Positions 34,550 through 43,043 of a DNA stretch of 64,000 nucleotides are shown here, in pieces. Each line of letters opens with the position of its first letter. The stretch's first letter is position 1. This stretch comes from Rhodocyclaceae bacterium (lineage in GTDB: Bacteria > Pseudomonadota > Gammaproteobacteria > Burkholderiales > Rhodocyclaceae): NCBI GenBank assembly GCA_016721505.1, contig JADKHX010000001.1, positions 62,001 through 126,000 on the forward strand, written 5' to 3'. The notes beneath the pieces are model-generated. The model had not been told where the DNA came from. It did no database searches and worked only from the letters and a program-made list of their open reading frames with translations. The translations under genes and the position numbers were made by a program.

Positions 34550-36382
34550 ATGGCAGTCTCGCCAATGTATTTGCGCCGTGCTGGAATCTCCGGCATTACT
34601 GCACTCGCAGCTATTTTCGGCTTTGCTTCATTTGAAGTGTTGGCCGCCCCCGATATGAACAAGGTCGTGCGCATGGCGATAGATGCGCAAGACGCCGGAT
34701 TTGATCCTGTTCTATCCAGCAATCTTTACTCGGGAACTGTGCTTGAAGCCGTCGGTGAATCGTTGCTGACCTATGACTACATGGCAAGGCCGTCCAAGCT
34801 CGTTCCGCAAGTCGCCGAGGCGATGCCGACAGTGGAAGATGAGGGGCTGACCTATACCTTCAAAATTCGCAAGGGTGTGTATTTCGCCCCTGACGCGGTT
34901 TTCAATGGCAAAAAACGCGAGCTGGTGGCAGAGGATTTTGTTTACAGCTATAAGCGCTTTCTTGATCCCGTCTGGCGCTCGCAATGGAAATTTTTATTCG
35001 ACGGCAAGATAGTCGGTTTGAATGAATGGGCAGCGCAGGGCGAGAAATCGGGAAGGGTCGACTACGCGGCGCGTATCGAGGGATTGCAAGCTGTCGACAA
35101 ATACACTTTGCGCATAAAGCTTAAAAAGCCCGACTACAACTTCATGTACGTGTTTGCCATGCCTGCCACTGTGCCGGTGGTGCGTGAGGCGGTGGAAAAG
35201 TACGGCACCGATATTGGCGCACATATTATTGGCACCAATGCCTACATGCTCAAGCAATATGATCGCGGTCGCCGCATACTTTTGGAAGCCAATCCCTATT
35301 ACCGTGGCACGCCGTGGAATTTTTCTGCTTCGGATGAGCCTGAGGATGCGGCCATTGTCGCCTCAATGAAGGGCAAAACCATTCCGCAAGTTGGACGCGT
35401 TGAAATAAACATCATTGAAGAAGAGCAAAGTAAGTTTTTGGCGTTTGCCAATGGACAGCTCGACTACGTTTATCGCATCGGCAACATTGCTGAATCGTGG
35501 CGTGAGGGCAAAGGCTTGAAGCCCGATTTGGTTGCGCGCGGCATTACGCGGCTAGATTCGATTGATGCCGAGACGACGTTCTATTTTTTGAATTTCCGTG
35601 ACCCAATCACAGGTGGTTACACCAAGGAAAAAGTTGCGCTACGTCGTGCGATGTTGATGGCTTACAACATGGAAGTCGAAGCCGCGACCGTTAGGCGCTC
35701 GCAAGCGATAGTCAATCAAATGGCGATTCCGCGTGGTGTGATTGGTTACAAGGCTAATTTTCGTTCGGTGAATCAATTCAACCCCGAAGCGGCAAACAAA
35801 CTGCTGGATAAATTCGGCTACAAACGCGGTGCCGACGGTTGGCGTACTCAACCAGATGGCGGTGCGCTTGAGATCACTTTGAACTCTGAACCGACGCAAG
35901 TCTCCGGCGAATATGACAAGCTGTGGAGTAAATCGTTGGAGAAAATCGGCATTCACTTAATCGTCAAGAAAGGCACATTTGCCGAAAACCAGAAAGCCGC
36001 GCATCAATGTCAATTGCAAATGTGGGGTTCGGCTTGGGCAGCGGACTACCCTGATGGCGAAAACTTTTTGATGCTCGCCTATGGGCCAAATTCGATGCAG
36101 TCGAACAATGGGTGCTATGACTCGCCGATTTACAACAAGCTGTACGAAGCGGCGCTCAAATTACCCGATTCGCCTAAGCGCAATAAGCTGTATGAGTTAA
36201 TGGTGCGCCAAATGGATTATGACGGAGTATGGAAATTCGGCGTGTCGAGGATACGTTCGAGCCTCTTGCATCCGGGCGTGTTGGGTTACAAGAAACATCC
36301 GGTATTGCTCGCCGAATGGAAATATATGGATGTTGATCTGGCAAAACGAAATGCGATTGCAGTAAAGAAAGACAAACCATGA
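34550..36382 (+). CDS. Oligopeptide ABC transporter substrate-binding protein, tandem copy 1
   Basis: A 610-residue SBP_bac_5 protein. The signal peptide has core ITALAAIFGFASFEVLA and a cleavage site near LAAP. The mature part begins DMNKVVRMAIDAQDAGFDP, with YDYMARPSKLVPQVAEAMP, then YTFKIRKGVYFAPD and KRELVAEDFVYSYKRFLDP. Length and motifs resemble the large YejA-type binding proteins. I preferred the ATG at 34550; 34511 and 34565 are in frame, and no start has a strong ribosome site. The stop overlaps the next gene by ATGA. Confidence 0.85.
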   Translation: MAVSPMYLRRAGISGITALAAIFGFASFEVLAAPDMNKVVRMAIDAQDAGFDPVLSSNLYSGTVLEAVGESLLTYDYMARPSKLVPQVAEAMPTVEDEGLTYTFKIRKGVYFAPDAVFNGKKRELVAEDFVYSYKRFLDPVWRSQWKFLFDGKIVGLNEWAAQGEKSGRVDYAARIEGLQAVDKYTLRIKLKKPDYNFMYVFAMPATVPVVREAVEKYGTDIGAHIIGTNAYMLKQYDRGRRILLEANPYYRGTPWNFSASDEPEDAAIVASMKGKTIPQVGRVEINIIEEEQSKFLAFANGQLDYVYRIGNIAESWREGKGLKPDLVARGITRLDSIDAETTFYFLNFRDPITGGYTKEKVALRRAMLMAYNMEVEAATVRRSQAIVNQMAIPRGVIGYKANFRSVNQFNPEAANKLLDKFGYKRGADGWRTQPDGGALEITLNSEPTQVSGEYDKLWSKSLEKIGIHLIVKKGTFAENQKAAHQCQLQMWGSAWAADYPDGENFLMLAYGPNSMQSNNGCYDSPIYNKLYEAALKLPDSPKRNKLYELMVRQMDYDGVWKFGVSRIRSSLLHPGVLGYKKHPVLLAEWKYMDVDLAKRNAIAVKKDKP

Positions 36383-38172
36383 AAGCGACGATAAAGCACT
36401 TGCTGGTTTGCGCAGCAATAATTACAACGACGTCTACCACCGCCGCGATCGCGGCTAAACCAACGCCGGATATGAATAAAGTTTTTCATTACCAATTTCC
36501 TGTCGCGGAAACTGGTTTTGATCCGGCGCAAGCCAACGATTTGTATTCCAACACGGTAATGGAAGCATTGTTCGAACCGATGCTGACATACGACTATTTG
36601 GCGCGTCCATCCAAGCTTGCGCCGCGTACCGCAGATTTACCTGTCATGTCTGAGGCAGGCAAGGTTTATACCTTCAAGATTCGCCCGGGAACTTTGTTTA
36701 CCGACGACCCCGCGTTCAAAGGCAAGCCGCGCGAACTGGTGGCCGAGGACTATATTTTTTCAATCAAGCGGCTCGCCGATCCGAAGTTGCATTCGCAATG
36801 GCGGTATTTGGTTGAAGGGAAAATTCTCGGGATTGCCGAGGCGATTAAAACTGCGACCAAATCGGGCAAGTTTGATTACAACCAAAAAATCGCCGGTCTA
36901 GAAGCGCTCGATAAATACACACTCAAAGTTACGCTTGAAGCGCCTGACTTTAATTACCCCTACATTTTGGCGATGCCAACTTTCGGCGCACTCGCCCGCG
37001 AGGTGGTGGAACACTACGGCATCGATATCCCTGCGCATCCGGTTGGCACGGGACCTTATCGACTCGACAAGTGGGCGCGCTCATCCCTAATTTCGCTAAT
37101 CGCCAATCCGGTTTATCGCGGTCACGTTTGGAGCTACACGGCACAAGAAAAAGGTGACGAAGAATTAGTCAAAGCAATGCAAGGAAAATTGCTGCCAACG
37201 GTTGGCCGCATTGAAATCGCCATCATGGAAGAAGACCAGGCGCGCTTGCTGGCCTTCCAAAGCGGCGAACTGGATATGTTTCAACTCGAAGGCCCGCTCG
37301 CGCCAAAAGTGATGGACGGTGCTGTGCTTAAACCCGAGTTCGCTGCGACAGGCGCCAAACTCTCGCGCATTATCGATCCAGAAATTCAATACCCGTACCT
37401 CAGCACACGCGATCCAACTATCGGGGGCATGAGCAAGGAAAGAATTGCGCTGCGCAGAGCAATTTTTTTGGCCTATGACGATACGGAAGAGATTCGCATT
37501 GTGCATAACAGTCAGGCAGAAGCGCTGGACTATCCCATCCCGCCTGGCGTCGTGGGTTATCTCCCCGGTTACCGATCAGTGAATCGGACAAACCTACCTT
37601 TGGCGAAGGCATTACTGGACAAGTTCGGCTACAAAGTTGGCGCCGATGGTTTTCGCACCACGCCACAGGGCAAGCCATTGGTCATCAAATACACCAGCCG
37701 TCCCGATTCATTAGGTCGTCAGCAAGAAGAAATGTGGCAAAAGACTTTCAACGCGATCAAGATTCGCATGGAAAGTGACAAGAAAAAATTCCCGGAAATT
37801 CTCAAGGCAGAAAAAGCTTGTCAGCTGCAAATGCGCACCAACCGGTGGATTGCCGATTTTCCTGATGGCGATAATTTCATGCAGCTTTTTTATAGTAAAA
37901 ACATCGGCCAGAGCAATAACAGCTGCACTGACGTTCCCGAGTACGATGCGCTTTACGAAAAGGCAATGGTCATGCCCGCCGGGCCTGAACGCGACAAGCT
38001 TTATGTGGATATGGCGAGAGTGCTCGAATACTACGGCGCCCATCGCATCAGCATGGCGCGCGCGCGCAACATGGTGATGCAATCCCATGTCATGGGCTAC
38101 AAAAAACATCCGATCTTGTTGGCCGACTGGCTTTACATTGATATGGAAAAGCCCAAAGGGGAAAAGCAATGA
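36379..38172 (+). CDS. Oligopeptide ABC transporter substrate-binding protein, tandem copy 2
   Basis: A 597-residue paralogue of the preceding protein, with signal peptide (VCAAIITTTSTTAAIAAK), then DMNKVFHYQFPVAETGFDPA, TYDYLARPSKLAPRTADLP and YTFKIRPGTLFTDDPAFKG. The C-terminal VMGYKKHPILLADWLYIDM mirrors VLGYKKHPVLLAEWKYMDV in copy 1. Two adjacent binding proteins probably feed one permease with different peptides. The next gene follows after 97 bases that include a VGAG repeat. Confidence 0.88.
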   Translation: MKATIKHLLVCAAIITTTSTTAAIAAKPTPDMNKVFHYQFPVAETGFDPAQANDLYSNTVMEALFEPMLTYDYLARPSKLAPRTADLPVMSEAGKVYTFKIRPGTLFTDDPAFKGKPRELVAEDYIFSIKRLADPKLHSQWRYLVEGKILGIAEAIKTATKSGKFDYNQKIAGLEALDKYTLKVTLEAPDFNYPYILAMPTFGALAREVVEHYGIDIPAHPVGTGPYRLDKWARSSLISLIANPVYRGHVWSYTAQEKGDEELVKAMQGKLLPTVGRIEIAIMEEDQARLLAFQSGELDMFQLEGPLAPKVMDGAVLKPEFAATGAKLSRIIDPEIQYPYLSTRDPTIGGMSKERIALRRAIFLAYDDTEEIRIVHNSQAEALDYPIPPGVVGYLPGYRSVNRTNLPLAKALLDKFGYKVGADGFRTTPQGKPLVIKYTSRPDSLGRQQEEMWQKTFNAIKIRMESDKKKFPEILKAEKACQLQMRTNRWIADFPDGDNFMQLFYSKNIGQSNNSCTDVPEYDALYEKAMVMPAGPERDKLYVDMARVLEYYGAHRISMARARNMVMQSHVMGYKKHPILLADWLYIDMEKPKGEKQ

Positions 38173-38187
38173 ACATCACTTTGATTT

Positions 38188-38217
38188 CGCCAGTTGGTGC
38201 TGGTGACACGCCGTCAA
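38188..38217 (+). repeat. VGAG repeat copy 8, between binding-protein and permease genes
   Basis: Copy with CGCCAGTTGGTGCTGG, TGA and CACGCCGTCAA. It is intergenic within the oligopeptide operon, in sense orientation, 15 bases after the stop of the second binding-protein gene. Confidence 0.87.
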
Positions 38218-38269
38218 TACTGTCGTTTTCAGTCCGGCGTTGTGTGCGGATGATTAAGGAATCCAAACA

Positions 38270-39211
38270 ATGAGTTCATTTATTCTCCGCCGTTTATGGC
38301 AAATGATCCCCACCATGTTGGGCGTCGTTTTGCTCGTTTTTTTCCTGTTCAGTTTCGTCGGTGGCGACCCTGCTTATTTACTGGCCGGCAAAATTTCCAA
38401 CAAAGAACAGATCGAAAATATCCGCACGCAGTTGGGCATCAATCAGCCTTACTACGTTCAGTTATGGATTTTCATCAAGCAAATTTTGACTGGCGATTTT
38501 GGTGTCTCATGGGCGACCAATGAACCGGTCTCACACATTATCGCGACGCGCATCGGGCCATCACTTACAGTGCTGATTCCCATCATGATCATCGAGGCAG
38601 TGCTTGCTGTTTTGGTCGCGCTTGGTGTTGCCTATGTTCGCGGCTCATTAACTGACCGCGCAATCATGGTGATTTGCACTGTCGCAATGTCTGTTTCCTT
38701 GCTGGTGTACATCATCATCGTAGGTCAGTATGTATTGGCCTATCAATTTGGTTGGTTTCCTGTGCAGGGCTGGGGGGAGAGTTTTAGCGAGAACCTATTC
38801 CACTATTCGCTGCTCCCGATATTGCTCGGCGTTGCAGTGGGTATTGCTCCAAACACGCGGCTTTATCGAACATTTATTCTCGACGAAATCAATCAAGACT
38901 ACGTGCGTACCGCTCGCGCCAAGGGCTTGTCAGAACACAAAGTGATGCTCAAGCATGTGCTTAGAAATGCCTTGATTCCCATAATCACCAACCTGATGAT
39001 TTATTTGCCGAGCTTACTCATCGGACATTTTTTAATTGAGCGATTTTTCTCCATCCCCGGCATTGGCCGTGAAGTAATTTTGGCGGTTGAACGTAGCGAT
39101 TTCCCCGTTATCAAGGCAATCACGGTTTATGTCGCGGCGGCCACCATGCTCTCCAATCTTGCCGCCGACTTGCTCTACAAAGCAGTCGATCCCCGGGTAC
39201 AACTCAAATGA
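38270..39211 (+). CDS. Oligopeptide ABC transporter permease, OppB/DppB type
   Basis: A 313-residue six-helix permease: FILRRLWQMIPTMLGVVLLV and FVGGDPAYLLAG at the N-terminus, and the EAA loop DYVRTARAKGLSEHKVML. It ends with DLLYKAVDPRVQLK, the usual DppB/OppB finish. Its stop overlaps the start of the OppC-like gene (ATGA). The ribosome site AAGGAATC precedes the ATG. Confidence 0.92.
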   Translation: MSSFILRRLWQMIPTMLGVVLLVFFLFSFVGGDPAYLLAGKISNKEQIENIRTQLGINQPYYVQLWIFIKQILTGDFGVSWATNEPVSHIIATRIGPSLTVLIPIMIIEAVLAVLVALGVAYVRGSLTDRAIMVICTVAMSVSLLVYIIIVGQYVLAYQFGWFPVQGWGESFSENLFHYSLLPILLGVAVGIAPNTRLYRTFILDEINQDYVRTARAKGLSEHKVMLKHVLRNALIPIITNLMIYLPSLLIGHFLIERFFSIPGIGREVILAVERSDFPVIKAITVYVAAATMLSNLAADLLYKAVDPRVQLK

Positions 39212-40401
39212 GCGCCGCCACCATGACAGCTCCCCAATATCAAGCCTCACCAGGGCTTTGGACCTTAGCTTGGCGACGCTTAATTGCTGACCGTTTGGCG
39301 ATGATTTCCTTGGTCGTGGTGATGGCGTTTTTTGCCTTAATGGTGGCATCCGGCACCGGACTCATCGCCGCCAAATGGGCCGATGAAGTGGCCGTCGGTT
39401 ATGCGCCACCATCATTGTTTGGCACGCCAGCGACCGCAGTCAAAAACGCTACTTCTGTATCCACCACCGAGCCGGCCGAAAATCTCTACCCGGGAACGGT
39501 GAAGGATCCATTGGCGGATGAAATCGCCGAACTCAAGGTGCAACTCGGAGCGCAACCTGGCGGTGGCGCAAAGTCGTCAGTTGGTGCTGGTAGCACGCCG
39601 TTAAATGACGAGATAGATTACAAAGATCTCGATTTAGGCGATCTAAAAGTTGTCGATCCTATTGGCGCGGAGCTCGCCGAAATTCTCGCGACGACGACGG
39701 CAGCGGTTGAAAAGCCGCGAGTCGATTCCTTGCCATTTGGTGCCGACAAATGGGGACACGACGTGATTCTCAAGGTCATCAAAGGCTCCGAAACTTCGAT
39801 CTTTGTTGGCCTTGCAGCGGCGCTAGTGGCAACCATTATCGGCACGATACTTGGCGCAGTATCCGGCTACTACGGCGGTTGGATAGATGATTTCCTGAAT
39901 TGGTTTTACAGCATTTTTACCGCGATACCCTATCTGCTGTTAATCCTCGCGATTGCGGCGGTACTGAATCAAAAAGGGGTGACGACCATCGTGATGATTC
40001 TCGGACTGACGGGCTGGACAGGTGTCTATCGACTTGTGCGCGCCGAGTACATCAAGCACAGCACGCGTGAATATGTTCAGGCAGCAGATGCGATTGGTGC
40101 GTCAAACATGCGTCGCATGTTTATCCATATTTTTCCCAACGTCAGCCACATTTCCCTGGTGCAGCTTTCAGTGCACACGGTCGGTTTTATAAAATCCGAA
40201 GTCATCCTCTCCTTCCTCGGTTTTGGCGTGCCAGTCGACAAGGTTTCGTGGGGTTCTATGCTCGGCGAAGCGCAAAACGAACTAATACTTGGCTATTGGT
40301 GGCAGCTCGCCGCGGCGACTATTGCCATGGCGATTTTGGTCACCGCATTTTCAATGTTCACCGATGCGCTGCGTGACGCGCTTGATCCGAAGATTAAATA
40401 A
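39208..40401 (+). CDS. Oligopeptide ABC transporter permease, OppC type with enlarged periplasmic loop
   Basis: A 397-residue permease, about 90-100 residues longer than usual OppC/DppC. After the first helix (about 31-50) there is a long insertion to about residue 175, rich in Ala/Glu/Leu, with an in-frame VGAG repeat at residues 123-133. The conserved domain then resumes at FGADKWGHDVILKVIKG. The EAA loop is QAADAIGASNMRRMFIHIFPN, and the C-terminal FTDALRDALDPKIK is classic. Some OppC-like permeases have extra loops here; the repeat shows that the loop tolerates insertion. Confidence 0.88.
   Translation: MSAATMTAPQYQASPGLWTLAWRRLIADRLAMISLVVVMAFFALMVASGTGLIAAKWADEVAVGYAPPSLFGTPATAVKNATSVSTTEPAENLYPGTVKDPLADEIAELKVQLGAQPGGGAKSSVGAGSTPLNDEIDYKDLDLGDLKVVDPIGAELAEILATTTAAVEKPRVDSLPFGADKWGHDVILKVIKGSETSIFVGLAAALVATIIGTILGAVSGYYGGWIDDFLNWFYSIFTAIPYLLLILAIAAVLNQKGVTTIVMILGLTGWTGVYRLVRAEYIKHSTREYVQAADAIGASNMRRMFIHIFPNVSHISLVQLSVHTVGFIKSEVILSFLGFGVPVDKVSWGSMLGEAQNELILGYWWQLAAATIAMAILVTAFSMFTDALRDALDPKIK
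39575..39604 (+). repeat. VGAG repeat copy 9, in frame in the OppC-like gene
   Basis: Copy beginning CGTCAGTTGGTGCTGG and ending GCACGCCGTTAA, read as VGAGSTPLN in the same phase as copies 1, 4 and 7. It lies in the enlarged periplasmic loop. Confidence 0.85.
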
Positions 40402-40402
40402 A

Positions 40403-42118
40403 ATGAGCGCACAAATGAACTCTCAAGATCAAGCCGCACCGCTACTGTCAGTGCGTGATTTGCGCGTCAATTTCCGCCTGGACAAGCACACCAATTTCGA
40501 GGCGCTCAAAGGGGTGTCGTTTGACATTCCGCGCGAAAAAACCATCGCGCTAGTAGGCGAATCCGGCTCCGGAAAATCAGTCAGTTCGCTAGCTATTTTG
40601 GGACTCCTGCCAAAAGAAAACGCGACTGTCGATGCGCGTAGCCAAATCATCTATGGCGGACGCGATTTGCTGAAATTACCCGGCGACGAAATGCGTCGAC
40701 TGCGCGGTAAAGAAATCTCAATGATTTTTCAGGATCCGATGAGCTCACTTAATCCGGTGCTCTCGATTGGCAATCAGCTGAGCGAAATTTTGATGTTGCA
40801 CATGGGACTAAACGCGCGACAAGCCAAGGATCGTAGCATTGCCTTGCTTGAGGAGGTCGGCTTGCCCGAGCCTTCACGGCGCATCAACGCCTATCCGTTT
40901 CAACTCTCCGGCGGTCAACAACAGCGGGTGATGATTGCAATGGCCATGGCCTGCGAACCCAAGCTGCTTATTGCTGACGAACCGACCACGGCGCTCGATG
41001 TCACCATACAAAAACAAATCATTGATCTGGTCGATGCGCTACGCAAAAAACATGGCATGGCGGTGCTGTGGATTAGCCATGATCTCGCCGTTGTCGGTGA
41101 AATTGCCGATCGCGTGATTGTTATGCGTCACGGCGAAATTCGTGAAGAAGGGCCGACTCGACAAATTTTTGAAGCCGCACAAGATCGTTACACCCAGGCC
41201 TTGATTCAATGCCGCCCGCCGCTCGATCATCGTCCAAAACGTCTCGCGGTGATTGATGATTTCATGTCCGGTGCCGACATCATCGTTGATCCGACACAGG
41301 CCAAGCGCGGCTTATCAGCCAATGACGAAATTGTGTTGGAAGTCAAAAATTTAAATAAGGAATTTGTCTCGCGCGAGGGCTTGTTTGGCAAACGCGTGAT
41401 GCGCGCGGTCAAAGACGTCTCTTTTTCATTGCCAAAAGGAAAAACTGTCGGCTTGGTCGGCGAATCCGGCTCTGGCAAAACCACTGTCGGCTTGACCATC
41501 ATGCGGCTGCATCAAGCATCGAGCGGCGAAGTTTTGTTCAAAGGGCAAGATTTGCTCAAGATGAGCAAAAAAGAACAAATGCCATTCAAGCGCCGTATCC
41601 AAATCATCTTCCAGAATCCCTACGCCTCACTCAATCCACGCTTTGTAGTCGGCGATATTTTGATGGAGCCAATGCGGATTCATGGCATTGGTGAAAACGA
41701 AGCCGAGCGCGAAAAACTTGCCCGCCAATTGCTCGATCGGGTTGGTATGTCGGCACTGACTTTCCGCAAATATCCGCACGAATTTTCTGGCGGACAGCGT
41801 CAGCGCGTGGCCGTGGCGCGTGCACTGTCGATGAAGCCTGATGTGTTGATTTGCGACGAATCGGTCTCGGCGCTGGATGTCTCGGTGCAAGCACAAGTGC
41901 TCAACATGCTGCAAGATTTGCAAGAAGAATTCCAAATGTCCTACATTTTTATCTCGCACGATTTGGCGGTGGTGAAATATATTTCGGATCAAGTCATCGT
42001 CATGAATCAAGGGGAAGTTGTCGAGATCGCTGATTCAGATGAAATTTATCGCAACCCGCAACATCCATACACGCAAAAATTACTCGGCTCGATTCCGCGC
42101 GGCTGGCACGCGCACTAG
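40403..42118 (+). CDS. Fused double ATP-binding protein of the oligopeptide ABC transporter (OppD-OppF/YejF-like)
   Basis: A 571-residue protein with two complete ATPase domains. The first has Walker A GESGSGKSVSSL, signature LSGGQQQRVMIAMAM and Walker B LLIADEPTTALD. The second (from about residue 310) has GESGSGKTTVGL, FSGGQRQRVAVARAL and VLICDESVSALD, with Ser in place of the usual Pro after the catalytic Glu. YejF and GsiA have the same fusion. The ATG at 40403 is 1 base after the permease stop; an upstream in-frame start at 40289 reads from inside the permease gene. Confidence 0.93.
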   Translation: MSAQMNSQDQAAPLLSVRDLRVNFRLDKHTNFEALKGVSFDIPREKTIALVGESGSGKSVSSLAILGLLPKENATVDARSQIIYGGRDLLKLPGDEMRRLRGKEISMIFQDPMSSLNPVLSIGNQLSEILMLHMGLNARQAKDRSIALLEEVGLPEPSRRINAYPFQLSGGQQQRVMIAMAMACEPKLLIADEPTTALDVTIQKQIIDLVDALRKKHGMAVLWISHDLAVVGEIADRVIVMRHGEIREEGPTRQIFEAAQDRYTQALIQCRPPLDHRPKRLAVIDDFMSGADIIVDPTQAKRGLSANDEIVLEVKNLNKEFVSREGLFGKRVMRAVKDVSFSLPKGKTVGLVGESGSGKTTVGLTIMRLHQASSGEVLFKGQDLLKMSKKEQMPFKRRIQIIFQNPYASLNPRFVVGDILMEPMRIHGIGENEAEREKLARQLLDRVGMSALTFRKYPHEFSGGQRQRVAVARALSMKPDVLICDESVSALDVSVQAQVLNMLQDLQEEFQMSYIFISHDLAVVKYISDQVIVMNQGEVVEIADSDEIYRNPQHPYTQKLLGSIPRGWHAH

Positions 42119-42153
42119 ACTGCGCTAATCCGATTAGATATTTAGGACACCCT

Positions 42154-42948
42154 ATGGGAATTTTGAGCGGAAAACGCATACTGATCACCGGACTTTTATC
42201 GAACCGTTCGATTGCGTACGGCATTGCCAAGGCCTGCCACCGCGAAGGCGCAGAGTTGGCCTTCACCTACCAGAACGAGCGCATCAAAGAGCGCGTCGCC
42301 AAGCTATCAGGCGACTTCGGTGACTGCCGGCTTTATCCCTGCGACGTGGCGGACGATGCAGAAATTGATGCGCTGTTCGTCGCCTTGGGTCAGCAGTGGG
42401 ATGGGCTCGACGGCCTAGTGCACTCCATCGCATTTGCCCCCGGCGAATCGCTAGAAGGTGATTTCCTGGATGGCATCAGCCGCGAAGCATTTCGTATTGC
42501 GCACGACGTCTCGTCGTACAGCTTCCCTGCCCTTACCAAAGCTGCACGCCCGCTGCTAAAGGCTCGCAAAGGCTCGGTACTGGCGATGAGCTATCTCGGC
42601 GCCGTGCGTACCATGCCGAACTACAACCTCATGGGACTGGCCAAGGCTAGCCTCGAGGCCGCAGTACGCTATATGGCAGTCGCCTTGGGTCCGGACGGAA
42701 TGCGCGCCAACGCCATTTCGGCGGGACCGATCAAAACCTTGGCAGCAGCTGGGGTCGGTAACTTCGGCAAACTGCTGGCCTACAACTCGCACCATGCGCC
42801 GTTGCGACGCAATGTCACCATCGATGAAGTCGGCAACGCCGCCGTGTTCCTGTTGTCTGACTGGGCCAGCGGCATCACCGGCGAGGTCATGTATGTGGAT
42901 GGTGGATTCAACACCACCGCGCTGGGGAATTCTGACCCGCTGCCTTAA
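42154..42948 (+). CDS. fabI: Enoyl-[acyl-carrier-protein] reductase (NADH) FabI
   Basis: A 264-residue SDR-family enzyme that reduces enoyl-ACP in the last step of each fatty-acid elongation cycle. The N-terminal cofactor motif is GLLSNRSIAYGIAK and the catalytic pair is Tyr157/Lys164 in YNLMGLAK. SAGPIKTLAAAGV and GEVMYVDGGFNT are typical of FabI. The ribosome site AGGACACC precedes the ATG. It is a single gene, convergent with ppiD. Confidence 0.97.
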   Translation: MGILSGKRILITGLLSNRSIAYGIAKACHREGAELAFTYQNERIKERVAKLSGDFGDCRLYPCDVADDAEIDALFVALGQQWDGLDGLVHSIAFAPGESLEGDFLDGISREAFRIAHDVSSYSFPALTKAARPLLKARKGSVLAMSYLGAVRTMPNYNLMGLAKASLEAAVRYMAVALGPDGMRANAISAGPIKTLAAAGVGNFGKLLAYNSHHAPLRRNVTIDEVGNAAVFLLSDWASGITGEVMYVDGGFNTTALGNSDPLP

Positions 42949-42965
42949 GCGCTACCTGTTGTACT

Positions 42966-42993
42966 GCCTCTCCCGCGATGAGAGAGGGAAGGC
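42966..42993. repeat. Degenerate CTCTCCC/GAGAGGG interspersed repeat
   Basis: Arms CCTCTC and GAGAGG around a short spacer, resembling the widespread proteobacterial CCCTCTCCC...GAGAGGG palindromic repeats. A related G-rich piece lies at 45117-45142. Confidence 0.45.
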
Positions 42994-43000
42994 GCAAGCA

Positions 43001-43030
43001 TTGACAGCGTGTGGCCAGCACCAACTGGTA
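43001..43030 (-). repeat. VGAG repeat copy 10, between fabI and ppiD ends
   Basis: Minus-strand copy: TACCAGTTGGTGCTGG, CCA, CACGCTGTCAA. It lies between the convergent stops of fabI and ppiD, 14 bases from the ppiD stop. Confidence 0.83.
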
Positions 43031-43043
43031 AATTCGCGCGCGA

